Assembly (NCBI GenBank): GCA_023433065.1
Contig: JAEZET010000004.1
Span: 620,001 to 684,000 of the forward strand
From: Cyanobacteria bacterium OH_CBrB_359
Lineage (GTDB): Bacteria; Cyanobacteriota; Vampirovibrionia; Gastranaerophilales; Gastranaerophilaceae
Length of the DNA stretch: 64,000 nt
Reading direction: 5' to 3'
Shown here: one piece after another, positions 25,079 to 33,378 of the stretch
How positions within the stretch are numbered: the first letter of the stretch is position 1
Layout of the letters: every line of letters begins with the position of its first letter
Notes under the pieces: generated by a model
The model's database searches: none
The model's input: the letters and a program-made list of their open reading frames with translations, nothing else
Told to the model about the DNA's origin: nothing
Made by a program: the position numbers and the translations under genes

Positions 25079-26437
25079 TTAAATTTTTCCCCCAACAGCT
25101 TTGTAGAGTGTAAAATAATCTTTAATTCGATTTGCTTTAGAATCGATTTTTTCTTTTTCATAATTTAAAAGAAGTTCATTTGCACTCAAAAGGTCGCTGC
25201 AAGCTATAACGCCCTGATTATACTGATGCAATTGCCTTTTATAATTGTCTTTTTGTTTATTTAGTCTGATGATATTATTTTGGTCAACCTGAGTGTCTTG
25301 TTTGATATATAAAAGACTGTCATTAACTTCTTTCAGGGCAGTCATACTTACTTGGTTGTATTGTTCAAAAAGCTGTTCATATCTACTTTTTTGTATTTTT
25401 AAATTAGCAACTTTCATTCCTCCCTTAAAAATATCTTGAGCCGCACCCGTAAATAGGTAAGCAAGTGTGCTTTTCCAGCTAAAGAAATTTCCTGCTGATG
25501 TGTTAAATGCATAAATTCCTATAACATTAAAGCTAGGAAAAAATTCTTTTCTAGCGACTCTTACATCAATTTTGGCTTTTTCAAGTTTAGCTTCGGCTGA
25601 AAGAACATCAGGTCTTGAAAATATTGTGTCTGAACAAATAGATGTGATTGAATTTGTTTTATAATCAAATTCATCGAAATTTGTTCTTTGCAAGCAATGT
25701 GAATTTTCAGCTGAATCCCCGATTAAAACAGCAAGCTCATTCAAGGAATCTCCTCTGTATTTAATCAGGTCTTCAAGTGTATTTTTAGCATTTTTATAGT
25801 TTTTTAAAGCGTCATTATAACTCATTGCATCAATGACGCCTCTTTTATATTTTTTTTCTTGTCTTGCGAAAATCTCTTTTTGATTAGCGACAATTTTGCA
25901 TTGAGTTTCAATTAATTTATCATATTTAATAATATTTAGATATGTGGTTGCAACCATCGATGCTATTGAAATATAGATTGTTTGCTCATCAAATTTTGAT
26001 GCTTCGTAAGTTTTTTTTGCAGATTTTGTTTTGTCTCTGTTTTTCAAAAGAAAATCTGCTTCATAACTGGCAAGAAATGGCAGAACAAAGAAGTCTCTTT
26101 GTACATCATCACCAATAAAAGGAGGCAATTTAAGAGCCAGATTTGCAGGTGTTACTGAAAAGTGTGGCAGCTCCTGTCCAAAAGAATACTTGACAAATTG
26201 TCTGTATTCTTCGACCTGCCATGAGGCTTTTTTTAAGTCATGATTATATTCAACGGCACGAATTATATAGTTTTTCAGTATAGGGTCATCAAACTTATCC
26301 CACCAGCACATATTTACATATGCTATTTTTTCTTTGACATCAATTACTGGAGTTTTAGATTTGTTAAAAAAGGCAAAGCAAGGCAACTGTAATATAAGTG
26401 CCCAAATTAACATTATTGAAATAAGCTTATGTTTCAC
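25079..26437 (-). CDS. TolC-type outer-membrane efflux channel
   Basis: 452 aa with a signal peptide (MKHKLISIMLIWALILQLPCFA). Two long helical repeat halves are visible: 'EYNHDLKKASWQVEEYRQ..' and 'RPDVLSAEAKLEKAKIDVRV', the latter being the strongly conserved second-half motif of the outer-membrane efflux family. 'YLNIIKYDKLIETQ' and 'RYEQLFEQYNQVSMTALKEV' fit the coiled-coil barrel. It completes a tripartite pump and confirms an outer membrane. It overlaps the regulator gene by 11 bases. Confidence 0.88.
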   Translation of the reverse strand: MKHKLISIMLIWALILQLPCFAFFNKSKTPVIDVKEKIAYVNMCWWDKFDDPILKNYIIRAVEYNHDLKKASWQVEEYRQFVKYSFGQELPHFSVTPANLALKLPPFIGDDVQRDFFVLPFLASYEADFLLKNRDKTKSAKKTYEASKFDEQTIYISIASMVATTYLNIIKYDKLIETQCKIVANQKEIFARQEKKYKRGVIDAMSYNDALKNYKNAKNTLEDLIKYRGDSLNELAVLIGDSAENSHCLQRTNFDEFDYKTNSITSICSDTIFSRPDVLSAEAKLEKAKIDVRVARKEFFPSFNVIGIYAFNTSAGNFFSWKSTLAYLFTGAAQDIFKGGMKVANLKIQKSRYEQLFEQYNQVSMTALKEVNDSLLYIKQDTQVDQNNIIRLNKQKDNYKRQLHQYNQGVIACSDLLSANELLLNYEKEKIDSKANRIKDYFTLYKAVGGKI

Positions 26438-27065
26438 TTATACTCCCCACATCTTTAAGTATTGCTTTAATCTGGTTTAACACAATATTCTTAAACAATA
26501 TATTATCCTCTTGACTATAAGACTCTTGGTTCATCATATTTAGCGAAAACTGTTTGTAGATTCTAGCCGACTGGATTTGTCCGACAAAAGAAACAGCTCT
26601 GAAGATTACTTCTTTGTCGTTTTCATCTTTTTCAAGAATTGATGCCAAAAGTTTTCTGAAAATTTTATATCCTATTGCGTTAATCTCTGTCCCTGATGAA
26701 ATTTGCTCTCTGAAAAATATCATTATCTCGTTGTCTGAGATCCTTTCAGAATAAAAATAGTCGATTAATAAGTTCATTATTTTAAATAAAAATTCGATTC
26801 TTTCTTTTTTGGTTAATCCGCTAAAGTCAGGCGGAAATTCTTTGAACTTCATATTTCCTTTCATAAAACCTATTATATTATCTACAATTTTGCCGAGGAT
26901 TTTTTCATACAAACCCTTCTTTCCACCAAAATAATACGAAATCATACTTATATTAATATTTGCTTTTTGGCAAATATCCCTGATACTGGTGCCTTCGTAT
27001 CCGTTTTTAGCAAATAACCCGGTTGCTATCTCCAAAATTTTTTGTTCAGCGTTTTTTTCTTGCAT
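26427..27065 (-). CDS. TetR-family regulator of the efflux operon (CecR-like)
   Basis: 212 aa. The N-terminal HTH is clear: 'LFAKNGYEGTSIRDICQKAN' and 'INISMISYYFGGKKGLYEKI' (about residues 18-56). The C-terminal ligand domain resembles CecR/YbiH, the regulator of ybhFSR in enterobacteria: 'IMIFFREQISSG' and 'SFVGQIQSARIY'. As first gene of the operon, with a palindrome 29 bases upstream, it is probably an autorepressor relieved by a toxic compound. Confidence 0.88.
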   Translation of the reverse strand: MQEKNAEQKILEIATGLFAKNGYEGTSIRDICQKANINISMISYYFGGKKGLYEKILGKIVDNIIGFMKGNMKFKEFPPDFSGLTKKERIEFLFKIMNLLIDYFYSERISDNEIMIFFREQISSGTEINAIGYKIFRKLLASILEKDENDKEVIFRAVSFVGQIQSARIYKQFSLNMMNQESYSQEDNILFKNIVLNQIKAILKDVGSISET

Positions 27066-27093
27066 TTCTAACTCCTTTTTTATTTATTATAAA

Positions 27094-27109
27094 TCAAACG
27101 TTTGTTTGA
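27094..27109. promoter_or_regulatory. TetR-type operator palindrome
   Basis: TCAAACGTTTGTTTGA: perfect 6-bp arms (TCAAAC/GTTTGA), about 30 bases upstream of the TetR-family gene that opens the efflux operon. Position and symmetry fit autorepression; binding is inference. Confidence 0.55.
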
Positions 27110-27385
27110 ATCAATGATTTAAATTAAATTATAACAAAATATAAATTATTAACCCAAAAATCAATTATAGAAAGGATAGTCTTCTTTAATTTTCAAGCAA
27201 TCAGCATTAATTAATTTTGCACAGTGTCATTTTTACCGGATTGGCAAGTATTATATACTGCCGGCTATTTATATCAGTTGTAGAAGTCAGAGCCGCATTT
27301 TTTGTTTTAACAGAAAAAGTGTATGGCAAAAAATATTTATTACGTTTTTTAGATTAAACATAGAATAATTGAGGAAACACTTATC

Positions 27386-27667
27386 ATGAAAGCTAATCAA
27401 ATATCCGCATCAATTCCTTTCAGTGCTTTATTTAAAACTGAAAAAATAGATTTATATAGTAAAAGAAAACCGTTACTTTTAGATACTGATAATATTGCTA
27501 TTGCAGAACCTGCTCCAAAAGGTGCAGGCGGAGACAAGAATACCAGCTTAAAAGTAAAAAGAGGTAGTAGCGCAGCTATAATTATACCTATGCCTTTGAA
27601 TAAATTTCTTTCAAAAATTGAAAAAGAAACAGGCGAAAGAATCCCTAGTATAGACTATAAGGCGTAA
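27386..27667 (+). CDS. Small hypothetical protein with 'IPFSALFK' leader (93 aa)
   Basis: Not recognised. The N-terminus 'MKANQISASIPFSALFK' resembles 'CDGIAFSSLLK' in the protein at 39927 and more loosely the 'INFG' leader at 9566. A low-complexity middle (EPAPKGAGGDKNTS) precedes a small beta/alpha end (SSAAIIIPMPLNKFLSKIEK). ATG follows GAGGAAAC. No signal peptide. It is convergent with gshA, ending three bases before it, so it is compactly placed and probably real. Confidence 0.6.
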   Translation: MKANQISASIPFSALFKTEKIDLYSKRKPLLLDTDNIAIAEPAPKGAGGDKNTSLKVKRGSSAAIIIPMPLNKFLSKIEKETGERIPSIDYKA

Positions 27668-27669
27668 GT

Positions 27670-29004
27670 TCATTTTGTCTTACAAAAGTCAATAAGCTTT
27701 GTAATATCTTTATTCCAAACAGTATTCCAGTTTTTTATGATTATATCCGCAGGTGTCATTTTATCTTCAGTCAGAGCTAAAAGCGCTTCAAGGTAACACT
27801 CTTCCCCTGTTTTATCTGCGGATAAGCTATAATATGCTATATTTGTGAGTTCTTTTGTAATTGTACTCAATTCTATATTTTTTATTGAATAATCGATTCC
27901 ATATCTGGGAGCATTATTTCTAATATTTTGATAATCTTCATATTCAAAATGCTTTAATAACTCTTTTGCCGCTGTCATTGAATCATTTGTATTCATTATT
28001 CCTTTCCATAAGGCGGGGATGGAAAGCGTGAGTTCTTTATTTTGTGTGTCGTGATTTCTTATTTCAATATAATTTTTGAATCTGACATCGGGAAAATAAA
28101 GACTTATGTGGGTATTCCAGTCATCAAGATTTGCCCTTAGTTCTTCATATCCATTTTTCATAAAATTTCTAAAGGTTAAGTCTTTTACAAAAATTGTTTT
28201 GCCGTTTCTTTCAATAAAAATCATAGGAACGTCAAGCAAAATTTCAACATAATCCATAAAAGTAAATTCAATATTTTTGCAGAATAATTTTTCTGAAACA
28301 AGCCCACACCTGTCATTATCTGTATGAAGCCAGCTGTTAGCCCTGAATGACTTATATTCTGTAAGATTGCCTCCTCTCACAGGAGAATTGCAATACATTG
28401 CACTTACAATAGGACTTAATTTAAGCGCAAGTGACATTTTTTTCGATGCATCCTCTTCATTTTTGTAGTCAAGACTTACCTGAATTCCTGCTGTTTCTCT
28501 CATCATAACAAACGGTAAACTTCCTTTATGAGGAAGGTATTGAGTCATTTTTTCATACCTGCTTTTAGGAATTATTCTAATATCGTTATAAGTTGAAACA
28601 GGTTGTATCCCGTAATCAATCCAATCAATATCAATTTCTGAAGAAGCATTTTTAATCTGTTTATAATATTCTTTTAAGCCCATATTTATCTGATGAACAT
28701 TATTCAAAGGATTTAAACTTAATTCAAATTGAGAACCCGGTTCAAGTGATATATGCCCGATTTCACCCGTTAATCCTATGAGTTCTCCATTCTCAATTAC
28801 TTTTTTCCAGCCTTGTTTTTCAAATTCATTAATGACTTTTGTTATATCTTTATAGCTGACCGCATTGAAATTACCTTTATATACGGCAATTTTTTCAAGT
28901 TCAAGGCCGAGCTGAGATGTCTGTTTGCAGCCTGAATAAAATATTTCGCTTAATTGGAATTTGTCTATAATATGTTTCTGTTCTAATTTAAGCATATATT
29001 GCAA
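27670..29004 (-). CDS. gshA: Glutamate-cysteine ligase (GCS2 family)
   Basis: 444 aa. 'SQLGLELEKIAVY' (start of the ATP-grasp-like fold), 'IGLTGEIGHISLEPGSQFEL' (about 77-96), 'FVMMRETAGIQVSLDY', 'NSPVRGG' and 'YIEIRNHD' match the plant/alphaproteobacterial-type GCS2 ligase. It joins glutamate and cysteine, step one of glutathione synthesis. The glutathione synthetase gene lies directly upstream and overlaps by 22 bases, a two-gene operon giving the whole pathway. Confidence 0.88.
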   Translation of the reverse strand: MQYMLKLEQKHIIDKFQLSEIFYSGCKQTSQLGLELEKIAVYKGNFNAVSYKDITKVINEFEKQGWKKVIENGELIGLTGEIGHISLEPGSQFELSLNPLNNVHQINMGLKEYYKQIKNASSEIDIDWIDYGIQPVSTYNDIRIIPKSRYEKMTQYLPHKGSLPFVMMRETAGIQVSLDYKNEEDASKKMSLALKLSPIVSAMYCNSPVRGGNLTEYKSFRANSWLHTDNDRCGLVSEKLFCKNIEFTFMDYVEILLDVPMIFIERNGKTIFVKDLTFRNFMKNGYEELRANLDDWNTHISLYFPDVRFKNYIEIRNHDTQNKELTLSIPALWKGIMNTNDSMTAAKELLKHFEYEDYQNIRNNAPRYGIDYSIKNIELSTITKELTNIAYYSLSADKTGEECYLEALLALTEDKMTPADIIIKNWNTVWNKDITKLIDFCKTK

Positions 29005-29981
29005 GTTCTATTAGATTGAATAGTTTTTCTGTTAATAAAATTAATTAAATCGTTCAAAATTTCGTCTTCAAATCTAACCTGATATAAAGAATTAATTTCT
29101 CTGATAAAATAGCAGGGGCTGGTGACATTGATTTCGATAATTTTTTCATCAATAACATCAAGTCCAACCATATAAAGCCCGATTTTACTTAGGTGTTCAG
29201 AAACTTTTTTTGCCATTTGTTTTTCTGAGTCTGTTAGTTTTGAAGCTGCAAAGAATTTATCACTGTGGGTATTAAATTTAAAATCATCCTCACCCGGCAA
29301 TTTTCTGAGGCATTTATCATAAACTTTATCATTAAATATAAGTACTCTTTTATCCCCTTTAGAAGTGCTTTTAACAAATTTTTGCACCATAACTGCCGTT
29401 TTTCCATCGTTCGTTGAGGAATTAATTATTGAAATCTTATTTTTCTCTGCTTTATTAAGGTAATAAACACCGCTGCCAAAGCATCTGTTTAAAGGCTTTA
29501 AAATTACTTCATCATTTTTTTCAATAAATTCAATAATTTGATTTTTTGAAGCAGTAACTATATTTTCAGGTATAAATTCGGGAAAATAATTTATGTGGAA
29601 TTTTTCATTAAAGTCTTTGATTTTAGAAGGATCATTTATTAATAAGGTTTTTTCCCTGTCTACAAAATCGAACACATAGCAAGCGTTAATATAGTCAATA
29701 TCAACAGGCGGATCCGGTCTAAAAAAAACTACATCAACATTGTTAACAGGCATTTTTATTTCTTGTTTATCATAAAAAATATCATTATTTTTAGTATATG
29801 ATTTGAATCCCGTAAAAAATGCTTCAGCACTTTCTATCATAAGCCTGTTTTTGGTTGTGATAAAAACCTGAAATTCTCTTGATAAAAACTCTTTTATGAG
29901 CCAAAAATTAGTGACTAAATCGTTAAATTCAAAATATTTTAACTCTAAATCATCAATTACAAATAAAATCTGTCTGGACAT
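28983..29981 (-). CDS. gshB: Glutathione synthetase (prokaryotic GshB)
   Basis: 332 aa. 'FFRPDPPVDIDYINACYVFD' (about 85-104) is the typical GshB substrate loop. The ATP-grasp part has 'VILKPLNRCFGSGVYYL', 'VQKFVKSTSKGDKRVLIFND' and 'GLDVIDEKIIEINVTSPC', the last being the Mg-binding 'D.I...INvtsP' segment. It adds glycine to gamma-glutamylcysteine. It is first in the gshB-gshA operon. Confidence 0.92.
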   Translation of the reverse strand: MSRQILFVIDDLELKYFEFNDLVTNFWLIKEFLSREFQVFITTKNRLMIESAEAFFTGFKSYTKNNDIFYDKQEIKMPVNNVDVVFFRPDPPVDIDYINACYVFDFVDREKTLLINDPSKIKDFNEKFHINYFPEFIPENIVTASKNQIIEFIEKNDEVILKPLNRCFGSGVYYLNKAEKNKISIINSSTNDGKTAVMVQKFVKSTSKGDKRVLIFNDKVYDKCLRKLPGEDDFKFNTHSDKFFAASKLTDSEKQMAKKVSEHLSKIGLYMVGLDVIDEKIIEINVTSPCYFIREINSLYQVRFEDEILNDLINFINRKTIQSNRTCNICLN

Positions 29982-30083
29982 AAAAAATTTTAACGCCTTT
30001 TCCTCTACTATAACAGCAAAAAGGTTTTTTTCAATACTATATGTTTTAATACGTAAGCTTTTTTTAGAAAGATTATAAAGTGC

Positions 30084-30112
30084 TTGACAAAATGTTAGGC
30101 TTGCCTTACTAT
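30084..30112 (+). promoter_or_regulatory. Strong sigma-70-type promoter of feoA
   Basis: TTGACA (30084-30089), 17-bp spacer, TACTAT (30107-30112). It lies 28 bases upstream of the feoA ATG and is the best consensus promoter I saw in the window. Confidence 0.75.
30094..30109. promoter_or_regulatory. DtxR/MntR-like metal-regulator box
   Basis: GTTAGGCTTGCCTTAC: arms GTTAGGC/GCCTTAC with one mismatch. It fits the TTAGG..CCTAA style of DtxR/IdeR/MntR operators and occupies the spacer and first bases of the -10 of the feoA promoter, a natural position for iron-dependent repression. Site identity is inference. Confidence 0.5.
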
Positions 30113-30140
30113 TTTTTTATCAGAACGAAAGGAACTTAAC

Positions 30141-30464
30141 ATGACAGTTATAGCTCCGATAAGAGCATTGAAAACCGGAGGTAGTGCAGTCGTAAAAGGA
30201 TATGCAGACAATTTGCCTACTCCAATGTTAAAACACATAATGGAATTGGGCTTTGCTCCGAATAAACCTGTACATGTTATACAAAAAATGGGAGGCAGTT
30301 CTATTGTAAGTATAGAAAACGGTCCCAGATTCGCATTAGATGCTAATGCTTCAAAGAATGTTTTAGTTGAAGCTGAGCAGGATTTTTTTGATCTTTCTTT
30401 GTCGCAAGCTAAAAAAACAAGATTAAGTTTAACTGAAAAGTTAAAAAAACTTTTTAATAAGTAA
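30141..30464 (+). CDS. feoA: FeoA-domain protein
   Basis: 107 aa. An SH3-like FeoA core is readable: 'GGSAVVKGYADNLPTPMLKH', 'IMELGFAPNKPVHVIQKMGG', 'IVSIENGPRFALDANASKNV'. A 25-residue basic tail follows (SQAKKTRLSLTEKLKKLFNK). FeoA normally supports the FeoB ferrous-iron channel, but no feoB lies here. The gene directly downstream is a membrane protein with a His-rich end. A perfect promoter with a DtxR-like box precedes it. Confidence 0.85.
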   Translation: MTVIAPIRALKTGGSAVVKGYADNLPTPMLKHIMELGFAPNKPVHVIQKMGGSSIVSIENGPRFALDANASKNVLVEAEQDFFDLSLSQAKKTRLSLTEKLKKLFNK

Positions 30465-30500
30465 AAAATTTTTAGACACAAAGTTAGTTAAAGCTAACAT

Positions 30501-31703
30501 ATGGGAATTATAAAAATGAGCAGAATATCAACAATCGGAAAATACTTAGACCAACCATTATTAGTTTCACAATTTTCAAAGGCTATGCCTAAATTGTTAG
30601 TGACAGCCGGTATTGGCTACGGTATAAAAAATGTCTTAAATACTCCTAAAGAGGAGAAAAAAAATGCAATTATAAAAAATGCATCAGTATTAGGCTTCAC
30701 CATTGCCTCTGCCCTTATTTCAACCAGAGGATTACGTCCGTTAAAGCTCTTTAAAAAGCAAATTTTTAAAGGCTTTAACGGGCTCTCCGACCTAAAATTG
30801 CCTCAGGAAGTCAGACAGTTTCAGTCAAAGCTTGTTGAGGCTTTTCTTCAAAAAAATAAAGTCGCTGATGATATTTCAGATGTATTAAATAAAGCAAAAT
30901 CAAAAATGTTGAAATATTCAGAAATTAAAATTCTTCATGACCAGGTAAAAAAATCATCAAGCTTCGGTAAATTTTTCAATGATTTAATTCCTGAGCCTAA
31001 TTTTAAAACTTCAAAAGATATTTTTTCTGAAATCGGCAGACTCTCTTTAATGGGGCTCGTGCCTGTTGTCGGAGGAATTACAGGCGGAATTATCGGAGAC
31101 AGGTTAACAGATGCAAATTGGAAGGAAAAAGTGCCGAATAAGATTAAGGAGGGTTCATATCAGTATCTTGCAAACATTTTTTTATGTAATTTAGGTGCTG
31201 GCGGTGCTCTTTGGGCTATGGAAAAAGCTAAAGTGGGCTCAAAATCCGTAAGAGCTGCAGGGATGATTGCGGGAATTTTAGTTACAGGGGTAATAGGCGG
31301 CAGTTTTATCGCAAATTACATATCAAAAAAATTCATCAATCCGCTTTTAGACAAGAATAAAAATATGCAGAAAAGTGATAAAAAAATATATTCAGAAAGA
31401 CGCCCTGAAGCATTAGATATAGGTTTACACCTTGATGACGTTGCAACAGTTGCTGTTATGTCGGGATTAAGATGGATTGAGCCTGCTCTTCCTATCCTTT
31501 ATTCGATATCAGGTTATAGGGCAGGAATAGGATACAGAAACGGGGATAAAACCGTTGCGCACATGAATCATCATCAACCGCACCGAATTGAAGATAATCA
31601 AGAACATAAAAACGTAAAAATGCATCGTCATAATCATGCTTTGAGTCAAAAAATATTAGTGCAGGATGAGAAACCGGAAGTCTTTGTAAAAGCTTTTGGT
31701 TAG
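30501..31703 (+). CDS. Uncharacterised multi-helix membrane protein with His-rich C-terminus
   Basis: 400 aa, unrecognised. Hydrophobic segments lie near residues 28-45, 55-75, 180-205 (LVPVVGGITGGIIG), 220-240 and 250-275 (GMIAGILVTGVIGGSFIANY), with a charged helical loop at 90-165. Near the C-terminus 'AHMNHHQPHRIEDNQEHKN' and 'KMHRHNHAL' hold nine or more His within about 35 residues, a probable metal-binding tail. ATG 30501 has no clear ribosome site; MSRIS at 30516 is an alternative. A small hairpin (GTTAG..CTAAC, 30484-30499) precedes it. It is co-directional with feoA 36 bp upstream. Confidence 0.65.
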   Translation: MGIIKMSRISTIGKYLDQPLLVSQFSKAMPKLLVTAGIGYGIKNVLNTPKEEKKNAIIKNASVLGFTIASALISTRGLRPLKLFKKQIFKGFNGLSDLKLPQEVRQFQSKLVEAFLQKNKVADDISDVLNKAKSKMLKYSEIKILHDQVKKSSSFGKFFNDLIPEPNFKTSKDIFSEIGRLSLMGLVPVVGGITGGIIGDRLTDANWKEKVPNKIKEGSYQYLANIFLCNLGAGGALWAMEKAKVGSKSVRAAGMIAGILVTGVIGGSFIANYISKKFINPLLDKNKNMQKSDKKIYSERRPEALDIGLHLDDVATVAVMSGLRWIEPALPILYSISGYRAGIGYRNGDKTVAHMNHHQPHRIEDNQEHKNVKMHRHNHALSQKILVQDEKPEVFVKAFG

Positions 31704-31709
31704 AAGTTA

Positions 31710-32294
31710 TTAAATATTTTGAAGTTCTTTAGTTAAAAGCTGCATACAAATGTGAGTCAAAATGAGATGAGTATCTTCAGAAAGTTGCATATCATTTACA
31801 TTTGCATTAACCGAATATTTTGAAATTTGTTTTAGTTTGCCGCCGTCATATCCCGTCCAGCCAACTGTTATTCCACCATTATCATTGGCATATTTAACGG
31901 CTCTTATAACATTTTCGGAATTTCCGCTGCCTGAGATGCCTATTACGACATCATCTCTGTCAAGAAAATTTTTAAGCTGCTCTACAAATATATCCTCATA
32001 GCAAACATCATTGGCATAAGACATAGTTGTTGAAACACTGTCAGCCAGAGAAAATACTCTAAATCTTTTATCAAGACCGTAACTGACACATTTGTTCATA
32101 TCACAGACAAAGTGGGATGCTGTTGTGCTGCTACCGCCGTTACCCATTATAAAAACGTGTTTTTTATTTTCGTAGGCTTCTATAAGAACGTTCAAAAATA
32201 CATTTATTTCTTTTATATCAAGATTTTTAATGACATTTTCAATTCTTGTTAAATAATCTTGTATTTGTATCGAAAAATCTTTTTTTAGAGCCAT
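31710..32294 (-). CDS. gmhA: SIS-domain phosphoheptose isomerase (GmhA-like)
   Basis: 194 aa. 'HVFIMGNGGSSTTASHFVCD' (about 47-66) is the sugar-isomerase phosphate loop, with 'DVVIGISGSGNSENVIRAVK' and 'SEDTHLILTHICMQLL' at the end, the latter being the conserved E..H..l of GmhA. It converts sedoheptulose-7-phosphate to heptose-7-phosphate, feeding ADP-heptose to the two GT9 enzymes in this window. It is upstream-adjacent to the prs gene on the same strand. Confidence 0.85.
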   Translation of the reverse strand: MALKKDFSIQIQDYLTRIENVIKNLDIKEINVFLNVLIEAYENKKHVFIMGNGGSSTTASHFVCDMNKCVSYGLDKRFRVFSLADSVSTTMSYANDVCYEDIFVEQLKNFLDRDDVVIGISGSGNSENVIRAVKYANDNGGITVGWTGYDGGKLKQISKYSVNANVNDMQLSEDTHLILTHICMQLLTKELQNI

Positions 32295-32347
32295 TAAATT
32301 TCCTTTAAAAGTACCAACAGACCTTTTTAAATAATACTATAAATATT

Positions 32348-33358
32348 TTAAACCTTATACTCTTTTTCAAATCCGAATAAAGAGCTTACAGACTCATCAT
32401 CATGGATTCTTGAGATGGCTTCTCCTAACAGAGGAGCAACACTGAGTTGAACAATTTTTTCAGGTACATAAGTTCTATCTAAAGGAATAGTATTTGTAAC
32501 TATTACTTCCTTGATAGGAGCTTGTTCCAGCCTTGTCAGGGCAGGACCTGAGAACACAGGGTGAGCTGCACAAACATAAACTTCACTTGCGCCCTCTTTC
32601 CTTAATAATTTAGCTGCTTCACAGATAGTCCCGGCTGTATCGATAATATCATCAAACATAATACAAACTTTGTCTTTTACATCACCTATTACATGGTTTG
32701 CGACGGCTTCATTGTGCTTGTCACGACGTTTATCAATAATCGCAAGGGAACAATTCATTTCTTTTGCGAAGTATCTTGTTCTTGGAACACCGCCTGTATC
32801 CGGGCTTACGGCAACCATATTTTCAGAAGGTATATTCAGTTTTTTAATATAATCAACTAGAACAGGAGTTGCAAAAATGTGGTCAACCAATATGTTAAAG
32901 AATCCTTGAATCTGTCCTGTATGTAAATCCATTGCAAGAATCCTGTCAGCGCCTGCAGTTGTTAGTAAATCAGCAACAAGTTTGGCTGTAATAGCTTCTC
33001 TGCCTGATGTTTTCCTGTCTTGTCTTGCATAACCATAATAAGGAATAACTGCCGTAATTGTTTTTGCGCTGGCTCTTTTGAAGGCATCAATTATTATTAA
33101 AAGTTCCATTAAGTTTTCATTAACAGGATTGCATAACGGTTGAAGTATAAATACATCGTCGCCCCTGATACTCTCTTGAACCTGAACATATATCTCTCCG
33201 TCAGCGAAGTTTTTAATTATCATAGGACCTACGGTTGTTCCTAAATAATCTGCGATTTCCTCTGCTAAGACCTGATTTGAACGCCCTGAAAATAATTTTA
33301 TGTCATGTGTCGGATAAATCATTTTTTCAGTTTTAGGTAATTCCATTTGAAGTTCCAT
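32348..33358 (-). CDS. prs: Ribose-phosphate pyrophosphokinase
   Basis: 336 aa. Signature pieces: 'KLFSGRSNQVLAEEIADYLG', 'YGYARQDRKTSGREAITAKL', 'RILAMDLHTGQIQGFF', and the PRPP loop 'CIMFDDIIDTAGTICEAAKL'. It makes PRPP for nucleotide, His and Trp synthesis. It follows glmU by 20 bp; glmU-prs is a common bacterial operon, seen also in Firmicutes. Confidence 0.96.
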   Translation of the reverse strand: MELQMELPKTEKMIYPTHDIKLFSGRSNQVLAEEIADYLGTTVGPMIIKNFADGEIYVQVQESIRGDDVFILQPLCNPVNENLMELLIIIDAFKRASAKTITAVIPYYGYARQDRKTSGREAITAKLVADLLTTAGADRILAMDLHTGQIQGFFNILVDHIFATPVLVDYIKKLNIPSENMVAVSPDTGGVPRTRYFAKEMNCSLAIIDKRRDKHNEAVANHVIGDVKDKVCIMFDDIIDTAGTICEAAKLLRKEGASEVYVCAAHPVFSGPALTRLEQAPIKEVIVTNTIPLDRTYVPEKIVQLSVAPLLGEAISRIHDDESVSSLFGFEKEYKV

Positions 33359-33378
33359 TCTTGCCTCCTGAAGCTTTT

